DNA from: Calendula officinalis
Taxonomy: Eukaryota; Streptophyta; Magnoliopsida; Asterales; Asteraceae
Assembly (NCBI GenBank): GCA_963853835.1
Contig: OY970820.1
Span: 23,749,873 to 23,813,872, forward strand
Length of the DNA: 64,000 nt
Direction of reading: 5' to 3'
The translations under genes and the position numbers were made by a program. The notes under the pieces were generated by a model. It was given only the letters and a program-made list of their open reading frames with translations, was not told the origin of the DNA and made no database searches. Below, in pieces: positions 45,843 to 56,534 of the stretch (position 1 is the stretch's first letter; every line of letters begins with the position of its first letter).

Positions 45843-46125
45843 TAGGGGCGGCAATTTCCAACTCGACCTCAGTATTGGTGAATTCATAATCAAATTCAAC
45901 TAGGCATAGATCCGCCCCTGCCGACCTGTTACCCGTCACGAATCCAAACGAATAAAATCAGGTCAGGGTTAACAATAATGGTTTCGGGTTAAAATCAAGT
46001 CATCCCGTTCAATCCATTTATAAATCAGGTCGTGTTCGGATTGACTTATTTACAAAAGGGGTCGATCTGTCAATAAAACCTTTAAACCCCGCCAAACTCA
46101 ACTCCAACCCAATGACCACCCCCTA
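45843..46125. mobile_element. hAT-like MITE, 283 bp
   Basis: The ends TAGGGGCGGCAA and GACCACCCCCTA are imperfect inverted repeats. The 8-bp flanks GATTTCAC and GTGTTCAC agree at six of eight positions. Internal CGGGTTAAAATCAAGTCA-type words are common in dicot hAT MITEs. Confidence 0.65.
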
Positions 46126-46275
46126 GTGTTCACGCATTACTACTATAAGATAAACAATCACATAAAAAAAATTAACATCAAATTAATTAATTTCCAACGG
46201 CATATATGGGACAGTAGTTCCCATTTGTGTGTTCACCGTTGAATATGCAACTTATAACATAACAAAGGAATAAGT

Positions 46276-46279
<4 letters not shown>

Positions 46280-46337
<58 letters not shown>
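46280..46337. repeat. (TA)n microsatellite, about 58 bp
   Basis: This is a continuous TA dinucleotide run between genes and elements. Confidence 0.95.
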
Positions 46338-46340
<3 letters not shown>

Positions 46341-46814
46341 ACTATACATTCCGAAGGAAGATTCACATGGACAATAATATAAGAACTAACTTGGAATCTT
46401 AATTAGTTTATACATTAACAAACATCGTAACATCTGGTAATACATATCAAAGAATTGAAATACGATTCAGTTTGATGAAAACGCCGTACTCATTGAGATG
46501 CACTATGTACAATCATTGTCAACATTTTGGCATGCCCAAAAATAAAAATGAAAAATATTTATTAATTGTTATATAGAACAAGTTAGATAAACTTAGCTAC
46601 TTAAACCGCTTCCAACCATTGTCACTACTAATACTTCAGTTTTTTTGAAATTAACTTCGCGTCATCTGACATTTTCACGATATATTATTATAACTACGTG
46701 TATCTAAATATTTTAAAAATATTATTATAACTAAAAAAGATAGATTTCCGAGAGTTTTGTCAAACATTTAATAATGTTTTGTGTAATATAAGCGGTAATT
46801 GATTATAAATTATA

Positions 46815-46960
46815 CTTTTTAGCGTATCAAAATAAGTGAATCACTTTCCTTTTCGGGGTATATCAAAAAAAGTGAATCACTTTAATAATTTACCTTATAT
46901 AATAAGTTTTTATAATTAAAATTACCCATTTACCCTTACTTATCCCTACTATCTATTATG
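46815..46960. mobile_element. truncated Stowaway-like MITE
   Basis: TATCAAAATAAGTGAATCAC, then CAAAAAAAGTGAATCACTTT, a TTACCTTATAT segment and CCCATTTACCCTTACTT parallel the left half of the element at 9368-9682. The opposite end is missing. Confidence 0.6.
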
Positions 46961-47030
46961 CATTTAGACCTTTCCCTAAATAGCAGACAGAAAATTCAGC
47001 TAAATTCTTGCTATTTATGGAAAGTAGCAC

Positions 47031-47711
47031 TTTTTTTTGGAAACGACAAATAGATTAATATAATCAACCTTAGCAAGGAGCTTAGAAAGAGAACAAAATA
47101 CAAAGTTTAAGACGAAGAAATAAAAGGAGAAATACATCACCCTACCCAATTACAAGGGCTTTTACACCTATGTTTCAACCACATATAAGACATTGAAATA
47201 ACATCACCGGCAATCACCAAATGAGACTTGTGGGTATCATTAAACATCATATCATTTCTTGCCTTCCAAATACACCAAATGAGACACTGAATTATCATTG
47301 TGACCATTTTCTTCTTTTTTGGGCAATTGCCCCAAGTCAAGCCGAATTCAATAAGGTCCGTCACCGAGTTGAAAGAAGGAAGTGCAATCCCGCACCACCG
47401 GAATATCCATGATAGAACATTAATCACAAACGGGCATTGTATAAAAATATGATCGACATCTTCCTCACCATGATTACACATTTTACAGGTGGTAGAGCTA
47501 ACAACAACACCTCTTATCTCCAAAATTTTTGTAACCGCTATTCGACCCAGTCCGACTTTCCAAACGAAACATTTAATCTTGAGGGGGACTACATGCAGCC
47601 ACGGCATATTGACATAACCCTCCGTTGTTAATTTCATATCGATCCATTTCCTAATATGTTGCACCTTAAAAGATCCATCACGTGATAGTTTACAAGTTAA
47701 ACCATCACCGG
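47031..47711 (-). pseudogene. 3' part of a minus-strand LINE (zf-RVT region)
   Basis: Minus-strand translation from 47711 reads TGDGLTCKLSRDGSFKV and continues to VPLKIKCFVWKVGLGRIAVT, CKMCNHGEEDVDHIFIQCPF and IWKARNDMMFN, the zf-RVT end of plant LINE ORF2, with its stop at 47137. A T-run at 47031-47038 is the poly-A tail on the other strand. The upstream RT part resumes at about 49906, beyond a gypsy insertion. Confidence 0.88.
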
Positions 47712-48350
47712 TGCAATGACCCGAAATTTGTAAATAAATAAATTGTATAAAAATATGATAAATACGGATAAATCATTTAAAGAACGTAGAAATTGGTTTC
47801 GTGTCATTTCGACACCGTACGAGAAAGTTATGGACGAAACCGGGTCGAGACGAAGATCGAAAAGTGCAGCCCTGCTGCCTTGGGAAGTTCGCGACGTGAA
47901 CTGGAGTTCCCGATCGGGAACTCCATTCAGGGAATGGTGGTTTTTGGTCGATCGGAGTTCACGCCTAGGTAACGATCGGGAAAAGTTCACGACGCGCATA
48001 GTTCACGATCGTGAACTAGTTTACGTCGTGAACTATGGCAGACAGCAATATTAATGACGGGTTTTGGTCATAAATGCAGCCCACAAACCCTAGTTTTCTC
48101 CCATTGGCGATTTTGGAGTGCAAGGGCTGATCTTGGTCGATTTCTTCATCAAAAGTTGATAGATTTCACTCCTAAGTGAAGATTAAAGGTATATCTTCAC
48201 TCCTTGATCTTTGTAGCTTTAGATCCATGTATTTTGAGGTATGGGTTTGAAACCTTAGTTCTTGGGGTTATGGTTTATGGATTGAATAAGTGATGTATAC
48301 ACATAATAGATGGTATTTTGACAAAGGAAACAAGTGTATGATTAAGATTT

Positions 48351-49840
48351 GTAAGAATTGATGACTTATTCGACCGATTGCAAGGTGCTAGTTACTTCTC
48401 GAAGATTGATTTGAGGTCGGGTTATCACCAAGTTCGGGTGAAAGAAGGCGACACCGAGAAGATGGCTTTTTGTACGCGATATGGTCATTATGAATTTCTA
48501 GTGATGCCGTTTGGTCTTACAAACGCGCCGGCCATTTTTATGGATTTGATGAATCGGGTTTGTAAACCGTTTCTTGATAAGGTTTTGATCGTGTTCATTG
48601 ATGACATCTTGATCGATTCGAAAACCGAGGAAGAACACGAAGGTCATTTGAGGCTTGTGTTAGATGTGTTGAAACGGGAAAAGTTGTATGCCAAATTCTC
48701 GAAGTGTCAATTTTGGTTGCGGGAAGTACAATTCTTAGGTCACGTGGTGACATGTGATGGTATTAAAGTTGACCCGTCCAAGATTGAAGCGGTGTCAAAT
48801 TGGGAACCTCCGAGGACTCTTACCGAGGTTAGAAATTTCCTTGGATTAGCCGATTATTACCGAAGATTTATACAAGACATCTCGAGAATCACGGTTCCAC
48901 TAACGAAGTTAACGAGAAAAAGTGAGAAGTTTGTGTGGGAGAAGAAGCAAGAAGAGGCGTTTAATTTATTGAAGGAAAAGTTATGTAACGCTCTGATTCT
49001 TACGTTAGCGGATGGTATTGAAGATTTTGTAGTTTATAGTGATGCTTCAAACCAAGGGCTCGGTTGTGTGTTGATGCAAAGGGGGAAGGTGATCGCGTAT
49101 GCTTCGCGACAATTGAAAAATGCGGAATTGAGGTACACGACACACGACTTGGATTTAGCGGCGATTATATTTGCTTTGAAGTTGTGGAGACATTATTTGT
49201 ATGGTACTCGGTGTACATTGTACACAGATCATAAAAGTCTACAATACGTGTTTACTCAAAAGGATCTCAATGTGCGACAAAGAAGATGAATCGAGTTGAT
49301 CGCCGACTACGATTGTGAGATTGTGTATCATGCGGGAAAGGCTAATGTAGTAGCCGACGCCTTGAGCCGAAAAGTTTATGAGAAACCGAACCGAAGAATA
49401 TTAACACGTATAGAAGTCGTTTCGAGTATTATCGAAAGAATCAAGAACGCCCAACGAGAGGTTATGGGAAAAGACGAGTTAAGGCAAGAACAGTTGGGAA
49501 AGAACCAACATTTTCTTGAAAATGCACAAGGGTTGAAAACCGTGATCCTAAGTTCGGGGGTACCCGGAAAGAGTTGTTAAATGACGTGCACAAGTCAAAG
49601 TATTCGATTCACCCAGGAAGTACAAAGACGTACATTTGAAACGAGTTTATTGGTGGCCCGGAATGAAGGCGAGAGTAGCTAAGTACATCTCGAAGTGTGC
49701 CATGTGTGCACAAGTGAAAGCCGAGCATCAAGTACCGTATGGGGTAGCTCAATCATTGTTAGTACCGGCCGGAAAGTGGGAAGACATAACTATGGATTTC
49801 ATAGTTGGCTTGCTAAAGACGAGTAAGGGTCACGACGAAG
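48351..49840 (+). pseudogene. gypsy pol fragment: RT, RNase H, start of integrase
   Basis: It begins at [20 protein letters not shown], inside the RT. Motifs follow: [24 protein letters not shown], the active site [18 protein letters not shown], then the RNase H core [29 protein letters not shown] and [14 protein letters not shown] at 49287 interrupts before IELIADYDCEIVYHAGKANV and ADALSRK. The frame is lost again around 49580. The HHCC integrase finger (CAMCAQVK) and WEDITMDFIVGL follow before the break. RT catalytic residues are present, but the gene is truncated at both ends. Confidence 0.9.
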
Positions 49841-49905
49841 TGAAAGGAGTTTATTACCGGAACCAAGACGAAGTGAAAAAGCAAAACGAAGTGAAAAAGC
49901 ATCAA
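49834..49905. repeat. filler-like tandem repeats at the gypsy/LINE junction
   Basis: ACGAAGTGAAA occurs three times (from 49835, 49868 and 49886), the last two with an 18-bp period including AAAGCA, and then AAAGCATCAAAG/AAAGCATCAAAA with a 12-bp period. The block lies exactly between gypsy integrase and LINE sequence. Confidence 0.75.
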
Positions 49906-50925
49906 AGAAAGCATCAAAAAAATCATACCCAAATTTTGTTAGTTCCGATGAAGCTCTAGCAATGTTACGCCAAGTGCCACAAGATGCATTACTTGCCAAT
50001 ATATGAACCGGTTTTGATCTCAACTTATGAATCGCCATAACTACATCTCTCCAAATAGTTTGTTTATATTCTCTCAATCGCCACCACCATTTGGAAATGA
50101 GTGCATAGTTTTGAGCTTTCAAAGACCGGACACCAAGAGGTCCAAAACCCTCATTCGCCTTAGGTGCACGAACTGTGGACCAAGCAACCCAACATATCTT
50201 ATTGCCATTGTTGACACCACCCCATAGAAATCTTCTACGTATTCTTTCAAGATGATCAATAATACAAGAAGGGGCTTTAAACAATGAGAAATAGTAGAGG
50301 GGCAAGCTACTAAGTACCGACTTGACCAAGGTAAGTCGACCCCCAAAAGATAAATTATTGGATTTCCAACCGGATAATATAGATTGGAAACGGTTGATAA
50401 GCGGAATCCAATTCTTTTTAAGGTTCATATTTGCACCCACCGGTACACCAAGATAAGTGAATGGAAACGAGCCGGAAACACACCGAAGGGTATTTGCCCT
50501 ATTGGTTACTTGTGATGGAGAGACACCAATTCCAAAGACTTTCGATTTATGAAAGTTTACTTTCAAGCCGGAAGATGCGTGAAAGCACCTTAGAATTCTC
50601 GCAAGATTAGATAAATTATCACCCGAGCCATCACAAACAAAAATTGCATCATCCGCATAAAATATATTGAGATAACGAGCCCGTTTGTACCAATCAATGG
50701 ACCCCGAAATAGATTTTTTTTCTTTTGCCGTTTTCATTGCAACGTTGAGACCTTCCATAGCCAGAATAAATAGAAAAAGGGGAAAGTGGATCACCTTGTC
50801 TTACCCCTTTCATTACCTGAAATTCTTTTGTCGGGGAGCCGTTAATTAGTACCGATGTAAATGATGATGATAAGCAACCACGTATCTAAACCCGCCATTT
50901 TGAACCAAAATTCATTTGGCAAATT
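49906..50925 (-). pseudogene. RT part of the minus-strand LINE
   Basis: On the minus strand from 50925: QMNFGSKWRV, a TAG at 50888-50886 where Trp is expected, RGCLSSSFTSVLINGSPTKE, VRQGDPLSP, then a one-base insertion in a run of five (50774-50778) shifts the frame. The shifted frame continues with FILAMEGLNVAMK, the catalytic FYADDAIFV, GLKVNFHKSKVFGIG, FTYLGVPVGANM and SFGGRLTLVKSVLSSLP to SSELTKFGYDF near 49906. It belongs with 47031-47711. The 5' part (endonuclease, ORF1) is absent. Confidence 0.88.
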
Positions 50926-53076
50926 TGTAACGACCCGAAATTATGAATCGAATAAATTATTGAAAAATATGATAAATAAGGACAATTCATTTAAAACACA
51001 TGGAAATTGGTTTCGTGTCATTTAGACATCGTATGAGAAAATTATGGACGAAACCGGGTCGAAAGTTAGACCAAATCAGCAAGAAAATCGGACCAAGGGT
51101 ACCAGTTGTAACGACCCGAAATTTTTAAATAAATAAATTGTACAAAAATATGATAATTTTGGATAATTCATTTAAAACACGTAGAAATTGGTTTCGTGTC
51201 ATTTAGAGATCGTATGAGAAAAGTTACGGGTCAAAGACTTGACCAAAACAGCCAAAAAAATCGAGTATCAGGTCAGATAGGCTCGAGCACGTGAGCCGTG
51301 GGTCGTCGAGCGCGCGAGCGGTACCGAAATTGGGCAGAGGACTTGGTCGCGCACGCGAGAGACCCCGTCGAGCGACGCGAGTCGTGCTCGAGCGGCGCGA
51401 GCGATTGTTGAGCCGCGCGAGCGTCCCTGCTGTCTGATGTGCATTTAAAGACGGGTTTTGTGCATTTATTGCTGAAATGAAACCCTAGTTCTCTCCCACA
51501 AGTGTTTATACTTATTTTGAGTGGAAAAGGGCATTTGGAGCTGATTTTGGACTCCAAATAACGTTATTCTTCTTCCATTTCTGAAGTTTAAGGTAAATCC
51601 TTACTCATAATAATTATAAGTGGTGTTTTTGGTGGAAAATGGGGAAGTATGCAAACCCTAGTTGGAGGGTTTGTCATGGATGATGAAATAGAAGTAATAT
51701 AACTTAGATCTACAACATTTTGGCAAAGAAAAGGTGTTCATAACATGTATTTGAAGTAAATCTGGATAATTATGAAGTTAGGGTTTTGTAAGTCAACTAA
51801 ATTGGGGGAAAATGGTACTAGTAGATAACTAGTAGTAAGAGATGTAGTTAATGATGGCATTTGATGTTAAATCTTGTGATGATTTATAAATAGGTTATTA
51901 GCTGAAGGATTTGAGGCTTTCAAATCTTGGGAAGTGATATTTGTGTTCAAGGGACACACCTTTTGGATAAGCTTGGCTAAAGGGAGTACATGAGACTTTT
52001 AAAACTGAGTACATAGCAAATGGTTTTTGAAAATACATATGATGTTTTATGGGTCTTTATTAATAAATGATTTTAATAAAGATATGATTGAAAAGATGAG
52101 AAAAGGTAAATAGTAGACTATCTAAGTATGTCTAAAATGATTGATGATCTTGAAAGAGATAATGATAATGAAAAGTGATTAATAACTAATTATTGATATG
52201 ATGCAAAGGAGTATATTTTTATAATATGTGATTACTAATGATGAAACTAGTTGGTTTGATTGTGTAAATACTAAGTGAGATTAGTATATGGATAGTTTGT
52301 ATGATGGCCTTACGGCATTATTGATAGATGTGACATATAGTCACATGTAATAGCTATGACGGGTAGACTGAAATAGGACAGGTACGTGGTAGATTCGGAG
52401 GCATTCTGGTTATCACGGTATCTTTAAACTGATGGATTGGAGGCATTCCGATCACCTAACATGATGTTGGATCTTACTGAATTGGAGGCATTCTAATTAG
52501 TAAGATAAGATGGGTCAACTTGCTTGTACAAGGTGACAAAGGGGGTTCTACTGAATCGGAGGCATTCTGGTTAGTTGGACAAAAATGGGGTCTCGTTGGA
52601 TTGGAGGCATCCGAACAACTTGACGGGTCGAATAGGCTATGAATGAATGTGATAGGAATACCGAGGAGGAGATCGATGTATATGAATGTGTTAGGGTTAC
52701 CACGGAGGTAACTAAAGTATATTTATATATAAATATTTTATATGTGTGATTATTTATATATTATTGTCGGGTCTAAAACCCATGTATCCCACGAGACAAT
52801 TTTGTCTCACGTACTACGTTTTTTTGTGGCTATGTACTCAGGTACAGGTTTGAAGTGATAGAAGGTTGCACTAGAAGTGGTCTAGAGATGTTTAGCTCGG
52901 GAGCTCATCGGTAGATCCCGTTTGCCTATGGTTTTGATATACCTGGTGACACCGTATTTTTGTAAACTCTGATAAAGGTTTTAAAGTTTTGTTAGACTGT
53001 ATTTTGGACAACATGATAATGTTGGAAATTGTATTTTAAATGTTTTAAACAATCTTTTAAAAATACGGGTGTTACA
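50926..53076 (+). repeat. 5' LTR, 2151 bp, with a duplicated start
   Basis: It begins TGTAACGACCCGAAATTATG, and 183 bp later (51109) a second, diverged LTR-like start appears (TGTAACGACCCGAAATTTTT). The same arrangement is in the 3' LTR. It ends CGGGTGTTACA. A CpG-rich patch of repeated GAGC/GCGCGAGCG words lies at about 51281-51425, and a row of GGAGGCATTC(T/C) words is seen at about 52395-52610. Confidence 0.92.
52395..52615. repeat. GGAGGCATTC repeats within the LTR
   Basis: GGAGGCATTCTGG, GGAGGCATTCCGATC, GGAGGCATTCTAATTAG and related copies recur about every 40-60 bp, five or six times, each followed by a short variable segment. The same series is at about 58000-58230 in the other LTR. 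Confidence 0.75.
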
Positions 53077-56000
53077 ACTTGGTATCAGAGCTATAGTTTA
53101 GGTGAATTAGGTTGGATGTTCATCCTAGTCTTAGACTGTAGCAATAGGAATGTAAGATTCCTTGAGTTTGTTAGGTTGACCTTGAGACTTTATGTTAAGT
53201 TTAGGTTTGAACCTAGGGGGCCTATAGAAGTTGTTATGAAATATGTAATGCGAAGTCTTTTGAGACCGTAGGGCATTAGTATGATAGTGTCGACCCCTAT
53301 GAGAAATGCCATGTTTCGATCTAATGGTGTTGTTTTCGACTGTTGAGTTGATCGTTTGAATCTTGTTTGTTGGATACGTTGGTATGACGAAAGAATGAAT
53401 GTGAAAAGTGGACGGGCTTCACTTAATTGAGAAGGGTAAAGAATGAGGATATGAACCAGATTTTGGATAATCGAATGAATGAGGGTAGGTGGAATGATCC
53501 CGATACCCATATGAAGGAAGATTCATCGAATGGCGAAGTCCGTAGTGGGAAGCATCTACATAAAAAGGTAACATGACCTAGTCGGAAGAAATGAAAGTAT
53601 GTTGTATAAGGCATTTATAGCGTGTAAAACCGCTGTGTAATTCGGAACATCTGAGTCGGAGGTCCAGGTTTGGTGGATTCGGTAGACTGAGCAAGTGCTA
53701 GAGAGTAGCAAGCGAAGGAAGAATGATGTGGTGACTTTGGCATCACCATTATTGAAGGATGAGGTGTTGACTAGGTGGAACGTGTTGTATGAAACTTTGG
53801 GAAAGAGAGAGTGGTACAAGATGTTGTGAAAGGAACTCACGAGTGAGTTGAAAGGGGAAGCCTGCTCGGAAGGAAATCTAGAGGGGGGGTTCATGATGCC
53901 ACCTCGGGGATCTTAGGTAAATGAATGATATGAGGTTATGACTTAATTGTTTGGTTGTTGCACGAATTGGTGCTTATAGAAATTGGAGATAAGTTGTATG
54001 ATCTAGAGATTTCTTTTGGGAATGGTCTTCCCGGTTAGTATGTGTATAGAAATTATATATTGGGAAGGAAATAGACCGGTGTATCGCATGTAGTACGGAT
54101 AAAAGGGTTGATGCTATTATGTAGCATAAAAGGATGAGACACGAGATTGGTGAATGTTTCCAATAAGGGGATGATGGTATAATGAAGTACTAAGTCTTGG
54201 TAAAAATTGATAGTTTGGATGGGAATTATAGAAATAGAAACCTTGGAAACGGAATTTGGATATTCGGCGGAAATCCGGATAAGTAATGTAATATTATTAT
54301 ACGTGAATGGTTAAGGAAAGGATGACTAAGGTATAATTATGCCTTAGAGCCCATAAATGGGAAGTATGTGGAAAGGATAAGTGTCGGGAACGACGAATTT
54401 TGATTGTTGAAAATTGTTGAGTAAAAGTAGGCATATAACCATAGTTAAGTTTGTGGCAAAAAAAAAAAAAACAGTTGATGGATTCGACATTAAGGGTAAG
54501 AAGACAGTTGTTTTTAAAATGTCATAATAATGGTATGACAATATACGTCATGGGGTATTGTGAGACTATACGGTTGGGAAAGGAATATTTCTATGTCTCG
54601 CGATGTATAAAGAGTAGAACATCGAGTGTTGGGCTATTGGGTGCTAAGTCATGGTTTGCAAGTGTAGACCGGAGTCAATTGGTTGACTCATAGGTGACCG
54701 GGTGGGCCGGTGAATTATGGTTAATGGAATTGATTGGTGGTTACCCCAGTGGTGACGAAAAGATTTGGAAAATTTTGTAATAAGGAAATGAACCGATTAA
54801 AGGTGGTCAATGTGTAAGTGAAAAGGTAAATAGTAATCGGAAATTTTGTTAGCTCCCACAGGGTACAATGCATGTGCATTATGTGATGGTCTTTGAAGGC
54901 ATATGAAAATGGAAAGGTAATGATATGTGAAACGTGTTAAGTAGTATGTCCAATGGGAAATATGTTAAATATGAAAATTATAATATGATATTATGGTAAA
55001 GGTGCTAAAGTGCATGATGAATAAGTAGAAGATTAAATGTGTAAGATAGTGGTAAAGCTATGTGAGGTGAAAAGAGGTATATTTGTATGGTATGCAATAT
55101 AGAATGAAGAAAAGATGATGTGGTAGTTCGGGGGATCCCCGGCTACTATGATGTTTGGGGGTGGAATCGGTTGGGCGAATCCCAATTGTTCCATTCCATG
55201 ATTGGAGATGTTCCAATCACTGTGACAATTTGGATCTTGATGGATTAGAGGCTTTTCGATCATCTTCATAAAATAGTTAATGTATGAATTGTGTGTTTAT
55301 ATAATAATGTTTATATATATATATATACATAATGAATGTAGGACCATGTGGTTATTGTGTATTGTTATAATATTATGTGATAAATAAGAAGTTGGTTTGC
55401 TAGTGCGGGTTGCATTAGGTCATGTATGAGTGGGAGATGCCTTCAATTTGTGGAATATGAGAAGGGTGATGCTTTTAGCAAGCAAATATTTGTTGGTAAC
55501 CAAGATATGGTAAACTTGTATGAAATTGGGAAATGTGTTGCGGTAGAGAATCTAATACCGGTAATTGAGAATAAAAGTTATGAAATTGATCGATGTGACA
55601 AAAATATGGTTGAACGAATTCTAAGGGATGGTATGAGTGACCAAATGATAGTCAAGAATCGGTAAAGGTCGGTGTGACCTTAAATAAATGTGCGACTCTC
55701 GGATTATTTGGGGAGAAATTGAAAGTTTGGAAAAAACGGGAACGATTGTTAAGGAAACAATAATGAGTAGAACCTTAAGTGATAAGTTGGTAATGGTATT
55801 TCGTGAGTACGGAATTTGTTAGTTTGGAAAAGTATGGTTGACTTTATGCAAAAGTCAAGATTAGTTAACTTGTGATTAGTGACTTGGTGAAAGACGGGCT
55901 TTGACTCTCGTTTTGAATGACTACTGAACGATGAGAGCATCATGTATCGATTGTGGGTATGTGAAAAGGTTAATGGAATAATTAAAAGAGTTATAGTCGG

Positions 56001-56534
56001 ATTATGCGACTTTGACCCGTTGGGTGTTTTCGAGTTGAATTTGGGAAACGGGTATATGATGGTTGATGAATCATAATTAAAGGTTGATGGTAAAGGAAAT
56101 GATGACTAATGAAACCTTTAGCAAGTAAATAAATTGTTAAAGTATAGTCGACTTTGTGCTTAAGTCAAAATTAGTCAATGTTGAGATATGGCGACTTGGT
56201 CGAAGCAAGACATTGACTTTCATTTTAATTGATTAGCTAAGAGTAATGATTGGGTCATGTCGTTTCTATGTGTATGAAAGGATTGGTTAAATGATTGAAA
56301 TTCAAATTGTGCAATTTTGACCCGTTTGGGTACTAAAGGCTTAAGATTCATTTTTGACCCGTTCGGGCCTAACGGGGTTAAGCAAATGTTTAAATACATA
56401 TTGTCGGGTTAATTGAAATGGGAAAGTTCGATGGTAATAACAACAAGGAAATGGGAGCGTAATACTCGGTTGAATGTGAATTGGAAATCTTCGAGTGATT
56501 CCGAGGACGAAATCCTTTCTAAGGGGTAGATAGT
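53077..56534 (+). other. internal region without coding capacity
   Basis: The PBS TGGTATCAGAGC is at 53080-53091, three bases after the LTR. The PPT AAGGGGTAGATAGT (56521-56534) is preceded by CCGAGGACGAAATCC. Between them I recognise no gag or pol motif. An imperfect repeat of about 300 bp is visible: 55765-56050 and 56100-56350 share GTCGACTTTG/GTTGACTTTATGC, AAGTCAA(A/G)ATTAGT, CGACTTGGTC/GTGACTTGGTG and GACCCGTTGGG words. A T/A-rich microsatellite (TA)n lies at about 55314-55326. Confidence 0.7.

Larger units (their letters stand above)
45668..47030. other. intergenic with small DNA elements
   Basis: Host-like AT-rich DNA holds a hAT-like MITE (45843-46125), a TA run (46280-46337) and half of a Stowaway-like MITE (about 46815-46960). 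No gene is seen. Confidence 0.6.
47712..49905 (+). mobile_element. truncated Ty3/gypsy element inserted in the LINE
   Basis: The insert starts TGCAATGACCCGAAATTT, a mutated form of the TGTAACGACCC LTR start seen at 50926 and 51109. LTR sequence runs to at least about 48060, with palindromes at 47902-47925 and 47999-48018. It then passes, with no complete leader or gag, into pol at about 48351. Pol stops in the integrase near 49840. A patch of short tandem repeats (49834-49905) joins it to the LINE. There is no right LTR and no target duplication, so both interior and right side were deleted. Confidence 0.85.

Noticed and set aside
53077..56534. Frames of about 80-110 codons inside the third gypsy element as gag or pol
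   Set aside because: No RT, integrase, protease or CCHC motif could be found in any frame.
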